From: Aspidapion aeneum
Taxonomy: Eukaryota > Arthropoda > Insecta > Coleoptera > Brentidae
Direction of reading: 5' to 3'
Assembly: GCA_963576565.1 (NCBI GenBank)
Contig: OY755039.1
Span: forward strand, 27,232,602-27,296,601
DNA: 64,000 nt
Below the pieces are notes generated by a model that worked only from the letters and a program-made list of their open reading frames with translations, made no database searches and was not told the origin of the DNA. Within the stretch, counting starts at the first letter, position 1. Each line of letters opens with the position of its first letter. Below, piece after piece: positions 21,816-30,863 of the stretch. A program made the position numbers and the translations under genes.

Positions 21816-22616
21816 AAGAGAATAGCATTGACAAAAAAAGTGATGCTGTTGCTTTCTAAGGTATATTTATTTACCATACGCAGTGATTCTGCGCAGTAAT
21901 GTGTGGCAGTACAAGCCAGTAAAAAAAAATACAATTTTTTTAAACAAAATAAATATCTAATACTTCATTCGTAATTTTCTACATAGCCTTCTTAATTTTT
22001 AATACAGTTTTGAATAATTCTTATAAATTTACTGTGTACATAGCTTGGGACCTATCAATAAATTACGTAACACTCCCTGTTTGGCCTTGCGTTACACACA
22101 ATGTTATTTTAATGTGTTTTTTCTTGAAAATGCGTTACAAGCTTAGAGTAAGAAAAATATAAAGAGAAGTAATCAACCGCGGCCCCGTGTAAATTTTCCC
22201 TCTTCGTGGCGGTCATCTCTGAAAACTTAGAATTTACAGAATCCCCGGCGATGGCAACATAGCTGCGTCACTGGAATCATCTCGCAAAAACCAAACTGGG
22301 CTGAATTTTCTTATTATTTTCATAAATATAGCACGTCTTGTTTATTTTTCCGTCCAACTAAGTTCTTTTTTACAAAAATAAAACTCAACACACAGTAAAA
22401 AAACACCAAAAACTCAATACACTGAGTCCGACGGCCAAGACAACACTGCATTTAATACAAACACATATTACTGTCAGTGTCGACCTGAGAGCCTAGGAAA
22501 ATCTAGGCTAACCATTCACGGCTTTTTGACCCACCTCATTAAACTGTTGCTATCATATCAGTGAAAAAATAATTTTTTGATTGAAACTCGTAGACAACGA
22601 TTGATTAGATATAAAA
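21816..22616. other. Core of the foldback composite, left part
   Basis: Mostly AT-rich, with a more GC-rich patch at 22170-22270 (CAACCGCGGCCCCGTG). A stretch near 22140-22190 resembles, in reverse complement, the sequence near 23870-23920 (AGAGTAAGAAAAA...), extending the inverted symmetry of the composite inward. No coding. Confidence 0.45.
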
Positions 22617-23600
22617 CTTCGGGTTTCCATTGTCTTTATTTATTTTAAACACGACGTTTCGGTAAGTAAATACCTCTAACCGTTTTCAAGTGTAAACTGG
22701 ATTGTTTAATCCAGTCTAAATGCTACTACTTATACTACTTGGTGTGCAGTCGGATGTGACGGCCCGCCCCCTTTTTTCATTCTAAGACACTTGCTTTCTT
22801 TAAGGTGTGGTTTCAATATGTTTGGCATGTATGTGCTTGGTTGACTGAAAACTTCTTTATTCTGCATTATAAACGCAGCTTCAATAAACTTTCGTTTTCG
22901 CTAATGTGACTTCTTATGCAAAACTTTAGCTTCAGACCATTGAATGACTATTGAATCATGTGATCATTTGGTCATGCATGATCCGCTAAACCGGATTTTT
23001 CAATATCTCCTAATTGGGTACTTTTTAGATGTTCATTTACTCTTACCTGAAGAGGGCGTTTCGTTTTACCTACATATGATTTACCACACTCACACGGGAT
23101 TTGGTAAATACATTCCTTAATATTTGAGGGATTTTCTGGTTTTGTTTTAGTTACAAAACTCGGTTCGTATCGTATTTCCGGATGAAAATACTGTTTTTAT
23201 ATTAGTTAGAATAGTGTTTGGCTATTCGTCTATATTTTTTGAAATCCCTTGAACAATGGAATGTTAATAACACCTAAAGAATTATTATTTTTTGAGAATT
23301 TGCTACATTTGGTTTGTTTTTAATTTTAGAGATCGTTGAGTTTATTAATTTCTCGGTATAACTATTTTGTTGTAAGTAGGTTTCCTATATACAGTGGTTT
23401 GAATGTTTCTGTCTATTTGTGTGATAAGAACATCCAAAAAAGGTAAGGCCGAATCTTTTTCAATCTCCATTGTGCATTTGATTGTTGGTCGAATACCGTT
23501 CAGATGGTGTAGAAAATTCTGTAGTAACTCTTGCTGTGTTGATCGCAAAGAGACAAACCTACTGGAAGTCCATCATTTTGCGCGAAAAACTTATTTTTTT
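22617..23600 (-). pseudogene. Penelope-like element relic (RT end, GIY-YIG region)
   Basis: Minus strand. A 67-codon frame (23345-23548) reads LLQNFLHHLNGIRPTIKCTM, then EKDSALPFLDVLI and TTVYRKPT, the conserved end of Penelope-type reverse transcriptase (FTMExE-x-LPFLDVLI-x-YRKPT). Further along, near 23100-23020, decayed sequence gives CECGKSYVGKTKRPLQVRVNEHLK, the GIY-YIG endonuclease region. The 3' end carries CCGAAACGTCGTGTTTAAAA (near 22660), the usual Penelope tail word. A related copy on the plus strand is at 44138-44935. Stops throughout; inactive. Confidence 0.87.
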
Positions 23601-24507
23601 GGTAAGTAAGCTTTCCAATCCTCCTTTTGGGAAATAAAAATTGGTCAAATTATCGCAATCAAGTCGTAATTCATAGAGACACCACCATTTTCCACAAAAA
23701 AAAATGTTACACAATGTTGTAAAAGTAGTTTTTAGAAAAGGTACTATATATTTTATTAACTGGTCACAAGTTGAACCTGATTTATTTTTTATACAATTTG
23801 AAGTAGATACAGGAGGCGACAACAGCGTAACGCATGCATTGTTCACCAAAAAATGAATGAATGACCGCCCAACACGAGGTTACCGCTACTCTTTTTTTCT
23901 TACTCTGAGGTTACAAGGGTGGGCACGCGTTTTCATTATTTGATTAAAACAATTTAATCATATCCAGTTTTCCTTCCTTAGAAAAAACCATCTTTAACCG
24001 CTCTTAAATTAAATTTGACAAGTTGACAAAACCCTCACTTTTTGTGTCAATGCGATTGTCTGTTTCATGGCTGCCTTGATGTTTTAAAGAGTATCAATTT
24101 AAGTTTTTAAAACTTTTAAATGCATATATCTCCAAAATTATCGCGACATATACAATTTTTAGATCAGAGAGAAAATATCTATAAAATTCTAGAATAATAT
24201 ACAGGATTATCAAATACCAAATTGCAAGTAATGCAAGGACCTAAAACTATAAACAACAAGTGAAATTAAAGAAAGAAAAACAAGAAAATGTTTTCTTTTC
24301 AGAAATTTTAACACACGAAAAGGTGATCTCATACTTTCAGACGTTGATTCTTTACGTCTAATTTGAGTTATCATACCTTTGACGGTGGGAAAGAAGAATT
24401 GTTGAAAGTTGGATGACTTGGTCGAGTTAATACCCTGAGAATTTATCGTTCTTGTATTGAGACACCGCAGCCTACACAGATGGAAGTTTTCCGAAAATTT
24501 ATGTATG

Positions 24508-24580
24508 GCTTCGGTAGTTCAGTGGTTAGAATGTTTGCCTAGATAGCAAGAGATCCCGGGATCGATTCCCGGCCCAAGCA
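24508..24580 (+). other. tRNA-like sequence, unit 1 (degenerate)
   Basis: 73 nt with GCTTCGGTAGTTCAGTGGTT at the 5' end (A-box-like), a 5-bp anticodon stem TTTGC/GCAAG with loop CTAGATA, and a T-arm-like CCGGGATCGATTCCCGG. The acceptor stem is GCTTCGG against CCCAAGC, so one pair is lost; the T-loop carries ATCGATT rather than TTCGATC. It sits inside a hairpin-bounded repeat (24203-24670) with inverted ends containing ACAAGTGAAATTAAAGAAAG. It is a pseudogene or a tRNA-derived repeat, not a working tRNA. Confidence 0.7.
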
Positions 24581-24880
24581 GAAAACTTTTTTCTTATTTT
24601 TCTTTCTTTAATTTCACTTGTTGTTTATAGTTTAAGGTCCTTGCATTATTTGCAATTTGGTATTTGATAATTATATTGGCAATCGCCCATTTTGCGATCA
24701 GAAATTTTAACACACGAAAAGGAGATCTCATGCTTTCAGACGTTGATTCTTTACGTCTAATTTGAATTATTATACCTTTGACGGTGGGAAAGAAGAATTA
24801 AAGAGATCAGTTGGATGACTTGGTCGAGTTAATACCCTGAGAATTTCTCGTTCTTGTATTGAGACACCGCAGCCTGCATG

Positions 24881-24953
24881 GCTTCGGTAGTCCAGTGGTT
24901 AGAATATTTGCCTAGATAGCAAGAGATCCCGGGTTCGATCCCCGGCCGAAGCA
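24881..24953 (+). tRNA. tRNA-like sequence, unit 2 (intact cloverleaf, AGA triplet)
   Basis: 73 nt folding as a full cloverleaf: acceptor GCTTCGG/CCGAAGC (7 of 7 pairs), A-box-like TAGTCCAGTGGTTAGAATA, anticodon stem TTTGC/GCAAG, loop CTAGATA with AGA in the anticodon place, short variable loop, and T arm CCGGG-TTCGATC-CCCGG, followed by A. AGA would read serine codons, but serine tRNAs have a long variable arm, which is missing. It lies in a repeated unit next to a degenerate twin, so a tRNA-derived mobile repeat is more likely than a functional tRNA gene. Confidence 0.45.
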
Positions 24954-25486
24954 GTGAACTTTCTTCTTATTTTTCTTTCCTTAATTTCACTTGTTGTTTA
25001 TAAATATACAGGATTTGCCATTTAAAACACTCATCGACCTGTCAAATTTAGACATTAAAATTTCTCTTTGAAATTCTTACACAAAAATTTTCAAACTTAA
25101 AATATCTATAAAATTCTAAAATAATATACAGGATGTTCAATTTAAAACAACCATCCACCTGTGAAATTTGGACATTTAAAATTTCTTTTTGACATCCTGA
25201 CACAAATATTTTTAAACTTCGTATCGTAAATTTTGTATTTCTAATATTTTGGTATCTATCCAAATAAACGTTTTACACAGGGTGTAAAAATATACGGGAA
25301 AATTCTGTAAACTCGGATTCATAAATAATGGCGCAACTGTAATTTTTAGAGATACGAATTTAAGCCAACTTAACACCAATGCAGTGTCGGCCCATGCTTC
25401 CTTGTCTTTAGTCGTCTGGTACGTACGTGGTTACGTCAGTGCTACGTCACAGTTATCCAAGGCATCAGCAGTTGCATTGTATTTCA

Positions 25487-25732
<246 letters not shown>

Positions 25733-26029
25733 TTATATTATCTCTTTCTATCTATGAAGCCAAAATTGATTTGGGACAAAATAATATAGGGACAACATAT
25801 GATTTGTTTGCGTTGATTGAGTACCAAAATGTTCGAAGAGTACCAATTTCACTCTAGTAGGATACTCATCAGGAAAATATATGCCGAGTTTTCATTATAA
25901 GTAGTTTAGCAAATGCTAGTTTAAACTGGAAAATTTTGGTAAAATTGGTTTTAGTGTAGTTAGAAACTTAATTACATACTGACTTACTGATTACATAACA
26001 GTTCTAAACAGCATTACAATAGACAGAGA

Positions 26030-27000
26030 TCAAAGGATGGTTAGAACAAAAATCTGCATTGATAGCAATTTCGAAATGAAAAGAAAAGTTGATCATAACA
26101 ATAAACAAGTTGACATGAATAAACTTACAGCAAAGAAAGCTTTATACAAAGAAAGAGCAATGACCAAAATGGGGAAAGATGTCGCACAGAAAGATAAAAA
26201 GAGACTGATGAAAAAAAGACGGAAACTGGATAAAGAAGGAAAAAAAACATCGATAGAATACACAAATAAATAAAACTATAAGAAAAATGATAAAAGAAAA
26301 TAAAAGAAAGGGATAAGAACAGAAATATGAAATGTCTAAGGCCGACTCTAGCCAAACATGAAATACTTAAAATAAGATATGAATGACATAGAAAGTAACG
26401 TTAAAGAGGATATTATAAATATCTTAGCTCTTCTACACAGAAATATACCAAACAAAAAGGAAACCATCGCGAAACTATAAACAAAAATAAAGATCATAAA
26501 CTCAGAACTACCACCTGAAATAAGCAAAGCGGAAATAAAAAGAGCATTAACGAAAATGAAAAATACTTAATTACCTGGAAAAGGCGAAGTAACGGCAGAA
26601 ATGCTAAAGAATTCCATATTCCTGAATAAAATACTAAAAGAAAAAATAATCCCAAACAACTGAAAACAATCCATAACCATTATTATTATAGAGAAGACCC
26701 GAAAATCTATCGACCTATAACAATGTCATTAATAAGCTTTCCACGAAAATATTAACAGATAGACTAATAACAAAATTCGACGGATAAAAAAACAGCAGGT
26801 TTCAGAAAAGATTTCAGTACTGTTGACCACCATTAAAATCCTTATAAAACGAGCGAACGAATACAATATTCCAATATATATTGCGTTTATAGACTTTGAA
26901 AAAGCTTTGGATAGCTTTGAGCACTGGGCGGTAAAAGCTTCTTTAATTAGTAACCGAATAGATTACAGATATACAGACTTAATAGCCAATATATATAGCT
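26030..27000 (+). pseudogene. Decayed RTE-like non-LTR retrotransposon
   Basis: A 78-codon frame (26037-26273) with KMGKDVAQKDKKRLMKKRRK is followed by broken sequence giving NMKCLRPTLAKHE, FLNKILKEKIIPNN and, near 26880-26995, IAFIDFEKAFDS-EHWAVKASL. The last is the A-motif region of a reverse transcriptase (D-F-x-K-A-F-D). The same sequence, with FxDxHKVLDSIEH, resumes in another copy at 47640. Many stops. It lies in the intron between exons c and d, antisense to the host gene. Confidence 0.8.
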
Positions 27001-27423
27001 AAGCGCCATCTTAAATTTTGGAACGTTTTATAACGTAACTTATGAAAAAAGTATCAGTATCTGCCATTTATTAGGTATTTTATTGATTGGGCTTACATTT
27101 TCCTCAATTAAAAAAAAAACACTTTTGTAATGAAAAGTGCACTTTTTCTTCGATTTTTAGGGATAAAAGTGTAACTTTTTATCGAGATAAAAAGTGACAA
27201 ATCAGGAATAAACAGTAAAAATCCAACCAAAATACGTCAAAAACTAAAAACGCCAATTTTTTTTTAACCCGGAAAACAAATTAAAAAATGCGAAAAAAAA
27301 TAGAATTTGGTGATTAAAGTGCCTCTTTATCCCTTGACGAATTGTAGCCCTCCCTTTGTTTAAAAACAGTGACACTTTTATCGCTTGGTACATAATATAC
27401 TATTATTTATTATTTATATATAC
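27001..27423. other. Intron sequence left of exon c
   Basis: AT-rich. GATTAAAGTGCCTCTTTATC and GACGAATTGTAGCCC at 27312-27350 recur in altered form near 45512-45555, so part of this belongs to a dispersed repeat. No coding. Confidence 0.5.
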
Positions 27424-27569
27424 CTAGAATTGCTAGTAGTGGTTCCAAAATTGACACTAGTGACTAAAGTACTGGGTACTACGGGCTCGAACGAGTTGCC
27501 AGAAAGACAGACTGACTGATGCCGTCTGTGCCTTGATGATTTTGAAGAACTTAATGTGGAACTGGGTAT
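27424..27569 (-). CDS. PLEKHH-like exon c: Ser/Thr-rich linker
   Basis: The exon is 146 nt, starting in phase 0 and ending with two bases of a codon. The acceptor is TTTTTTTTCAG and the donor GTATATA. It encodes a low-complexity, Ser/Thr/Val-rich linker (starts IPSSTLSSSK) with a basic patch SSRHRRHQS and no recognisable fold. Assignment rests on splice sites, strand, position and phase: its two trailing bases AG plus the first base C of the next exon make a Ser codon in the correct frame. Confidence 0.8.
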
Positions 27570-28622
27570 CTGAAAAAAAAATGTATGTGCTTAAGACCAC
27601 ACGGCAGAAGTGTGAACTTCAACAAGGCGAAATTAATAATACTAGCCTTCATCTGCATCATCATATTGTCATATATGTAATTTGTGCATGCTATCAGGAA
27701 CTTGGTTGGTTGACCCGATGTAAAAGTATTAGGGCGTCAACCTAGGAAGTATGTGGTGCAAACGATTTATGTTTAAGATTAAAACACGTTTGTAATCACA
27801 TGGTTCTATAAAACCAATCAAGAACGGATAGTCATCATCCAAATTACATACATGACAATATCGTTCGCTGAATGTTCATCTCACAGTTAGTCGACTCGCG
27901 CCGACTTCACCCGAATAAGCGTTACATAGCCGAGCCTGACGGCTCAGTTCAAATTGACTACCCACAAAAACTGCTAAACGCGCCTAAAGAAGTTAAAACT
28001 TCAAAAAAATAATTTCATTAAATTAAAAAACCTGAAGCAGAAGTGCGACTGACAGAAGGGTCCTGTTTATATAGGTCGTCGGCTGATTTAAAATTGGAAC
28101 AACTCGCTGCGAACAAAACGTATTTTAACCGTTTCAATGAAGAAGGCGGGTTTTTACTAATACGGTTAAGAAATATTGACGATAAATTGACAACGGTTAG
28201 GTTTCACACTCAAGGATCCTGGCACAAAAATCAGAAGAGTATGTTTTTATTGTTGCCACAATATGGTATATTGCGCGGTTTTGATTTGCGCGGTTTGTGT
28301 TTCCGGCGAAAGGGCCGAACATCTATTACAAATGCATTAAAGTTTATTATAAACGCATTTTATTCGAAATACATTTATTTAAAAAACAATTTTTAGAAAA
28401 GCATCTTTTTAGAAAATTAACCTAACATTAACTATTTAGTTTCTCTAAAAGATCCTTATCCCGGGTGATTGATCATATTTTACTTAAAAATCTTCGTTAA
28501 TATTGATCTGACGGTAATGTTTCAATTAGTTTTCAATGGTCATCAAGCCCCATTGTCTAATAAAAGGGACACCATAAGTGTGTATTTTAAAATATTAAAC
28601 ATGGTATTAAACATAAACTTAC
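27570..28622. other. Intron between exons b and c
   Basis: A 1053-bp intron. A 117-codon plus-strand open frame (28043-28396; starts MRLTEGSCLYRSSADL) is the longest here. I do not recognise it, it has no partner in the window, and it is antisense to the host gene. I treat it as chance or transposon-derived. Confidence 0.4.
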
Positions 28623-28772
28623 TGTCCTGGGTTCGGGACTACAGCTTTCTGATCTTCTCCTGTCAGCTAAGATTAGATGATTTTTGAGTAATTCTAGTTG
28701 CTGATTACATTTAATATTCTGCTCTTTTAGGTACTGGTTCTGCTGTTCTAGCTCTCGTAGTTTGTTTGTTAC
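28623..28772 (-). CDS. PLEKHH-like exon b: coiled coil continued
   Basis: The exon is 150 nt (50 codons, phase 0 both ends), acceptor TTTTGTAG, donor GTAAGTTT. It opens VTNKLRELEQQNQYLKEQN, a continuous coiled coil rich in Q, N, L and E, and closes with a Ser/Arg/Pro stretch (RRRSESCSPEPRT) that probably ends the helix. It is separated from the preceding exon by a 9.0-kb intron holding the BEL/Pao insertion. Confidence 0.9.
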
Positions 28773-29573
28773 CTACAAAACAAAAAAACGTCAAAAATAA
28801 GACTAAAACATACATTCTATGGCTCGATCTCAAATAGTACGTGGTAGCGTGCCGACATCGACGGTTCCGTCTCATTTGTAAATGTTTGTAACTATAAAAA
28901 TCTGATTTGTGACAGTAAAACGTCGATTTTTGACTGTAGAACTCCCATTTGTAAGTATAAAACCTTTAATGTGCAAAGATCCAAACATCGTAATATTAGA
29001 CTAAAAATGATGAAATCTAAAAGGAAAAACGACATGTAGAACTACCATCTGCCAATCAATCAGCCAGGATAGCCTCAAATGCCTTCAGTCTGAGACAAAA
29101 ATCCAAAAATACCACGGAGAGAGCTAAAGTCAGTTCCAGCAGGTATTTTTGGTCAAAGATAAATACAATTAGAGGTATTTACAGTTTTTTAACGAATAAC
29201 AGAGGAGGTCAAAATAGTTTATCTAAGATGGGGCCAAAACTCTATTGTTTTTGAGATGCAGAGCAATAAATTTGACGACTTTTTCAACTTCTTTCAAAAA
29301 CCCGCCAAAAAAATTAAAATTTCTTTTCATCGCTTCTTTATTCTCATTATCTATCTAACATACACGTCAATGGGGCCCAGACAGTGGCATGCATACAATC
29401 TAGGCAAAAAGGCGTTGCCTACCTTAGATAAAATTCATCATCATCATATTCATAAAAAGCATTTCTCCATTAATTTTTATTCTAAATGTTACATAAGACA
29501 TATTTTGATTAATTGCGTATATGTACTGCATTATCGCGCATTTCTCATCTCATATTTTCCTAATAGGTGCTTC
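28773..29573. other. Intron sequence left of the BEL/Pao insertion
   Basis: AT-rich. It includes a 120-codon plus-strand open frame (29256-29618) that runs into the LTR and has no recognised motif. Nothing else supported. Confidence 0.45.
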
Positions 29574-29578
29574 ATATG

Positions 29579-30337
29579 TGCTTCGTCCCGGCGTTTAGTT
29601 TTAAGATATAAAATTTAGAGACATTTATCTAAATTAGAATGCTTTTTATTTTCTTTTTTTTGCTAGAGTTATGCTCAAACTTTATACTTAAAGTTACTTT
29701 TATTTCTTGGTTTAAACTAATTTAGTTACTAAGATATGCCTTGCCTACAAAAAGGGTAAAAATTTGAATTTGCGCGGTGAATTATATGCTCAAGAATGCA
29801 TTGACTTTACTTTATTATTTTTGCTTTCTCTACCTTGAGTATATCCATTTTCCATCCTTTTTTAATTTAAGTTTTCCCTAATTTTATACATACCTTTTTA
29901 CTGCTGTATTGCTCATATATGGCAGTGCTCCAACGTCCGTCTTGCTATACGGAGCTTCATGCGAATATTTGGGGTACTCTCCATACCAGTGATATATATT
30001 GATCGCCAAGTGAAATCACATGCGTGCTTTTTTAAGACAGCGGTCGTGTATAAACATTTATGGATTGCTTTGAAGTGCTACTGCTACTACTTTGATTGGA
30101 ATTATTTGGATTCGACTGTGCAGTTGTCCATGTACCAAGTTCCTTTCATCCAAGGGTAAGTCAAAGTGTTTTTGAGCTGCGTTTCTTTACAGTTTTTACT
30201 TATTCCTTATGCTACTATTCCTAACTGGAAACACAAAAGTGTAACCTAAGAGTGGGAACTATTGGACTGGAGATCCCTATTGCTACAGTTCGGTTGGTTT
30301 GTTGACTTTTTCATGCGAAAGACGTCTCGACCGACCA
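29579..30337 (+). repeat. BEL/Pao 5' LTR
   Basis: 759 bp, TGCTTCGTCCCGGCG at the start and CGTCTCGACCGACCA at the end. It matches the 3' LTR at a constant offset of 6566. A 66-codon frame inside it (29959-30159) also appears in the 3' LTR and is not a gene. Confidence 0.97.
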
Positions 30338-30342
30338 TTTTT

Positions 30343-30360
30343 TGGTCCTTCGAGCCGGAT
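30343..30360 (+). promoter_or_regulatory. Primer-binding site, tRNA-Tyr type
   Basis: TGGTCCTTCGAGCCGGAT begins five bases after the 5' LTR. It is the complement of the last 18 nt of insect tRNA-Tyr (ATCCGGCTCGAAGGA plus CCA), so minus-strand synthesis is expected to be primed by that tRNA. Confidence 0.9.
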
Positions 30361-30863
30361 TTCCCGTTCTGCGTAATAGGTGCTCTCAGAGTTGCATAAT
30401 TGTGTTTGAAGTTAGGACTTTACTTTGCGTCTTTTTGAGACAAGGCATATCTTAGGTTTTACATTTTATCTACGGTGTGTCTATTGTACGTTGCACGTAC
30501 CAACTTGCATTACATTTTTTATTTGTGTAATATACAAATTGCATACAAATTTTGAAAAATTTATTTTTTTTCAAAATTAAAATTTATTGCGCTGTCGATG
30601 TATGTAAGGCTTGCGTTTCCTTGCGTACCTACACAAATATAGAAACTCTTATCAGTTGCTAAATTTTTTGTGCATATTTTTTAGCATTTATACTTTTTGC
30701 TAAAAACTTGCTGTTCTTTACTCAATATTTGCTAAAAGCCGCTGGCCTTTTAATATTGCTTTGAATCTTGGTTTACGAGGGAATTTGAAAAGTACTACGA
30801 TATATTTTTTAAATTTGCTTCCCTTATTAACTATTGCTTTACTTTACACTTTAACCTTTTAAA
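30361..30863 (+). other. BEL/Pao leader
   Basis: 503 bp of untranslated leader between the primer-binding site and the gag-pol start. It would hold the packaging signal, which I cannot delimit. Confidence 0.7.

Larger units (their letters stand above)
24203..24998. repeat. Hairpin-bounded tRNA-like repeat, one and a partial copies
   Basis: Left end TCAAATACCAAATTGCAAGTAATGCAAGGACC is mirrored by GGTCCTTGCATTATTTGCAA near 24640-24670, giving a 470-bp inverted-repeat-bounded unit that encloses tRNA-like unit 1. A second, left-truncated copy follows in direct orientation (about 24697-24998), repeating TTTTAACACACGAAAAGG, CAGACGTTGATTCTTTACGT and GGTCGAGTTAATACCCTGAG, and enclosing unit 2. The flanking CTTTAATTTCACTTGTTGTT is shared. 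Confidence 0.82.
20775..25290. mobile_element. 4.5-kb foldback composite filling one intron
   Basis: Outer inverted repeats: about 20775-21010 reads in reverse complement at about 25085-25290 (shared words TCGTATATTTTTACACC, AACGTTTATTTG-ATAGATA and GACAGGTCGATGGTT). Inner inverted repeats: about 21745-21815 against 24058-24125 (GGCAGCCATGAAA, TCTTTAAAACAT). Each arm is interrupted, the left by a non-LTR fragment and the right by tRNA-like units. The core (21816-24057) holds a Penelope relic. The arrangement looks like one long-armed foldback element that later received other insertions. Confidence 0.72.

Noticed and set aside
24508..24580. Functional tRNA gene at unit 1
   Set aside because: The acceptor stem and T-loop are damaged, and the unit is part of a repeated hairpin element.
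26125..26355. A 76-codon minus-strand hydrophobic frame resembling a membrane protein
   Set aside because: It is the complement of the lysine-rich frame of the RTE-like relic; AAA/AAG codons read in reverse give Phe and Leu.
28043..28396. A 117-codon plus-strand frame in the intron between exons b and c
   Set aside because: No recognisable motif, antisense to the host gene and without a repeated copy in the window. I cannot support it as a gene.
29959..30159. A 66-codon open frame, repeated exactly at 36525-36725
   Set aside because: It lies inside the LTRs; the identity reflects the duplicated LTR, not a gene family.
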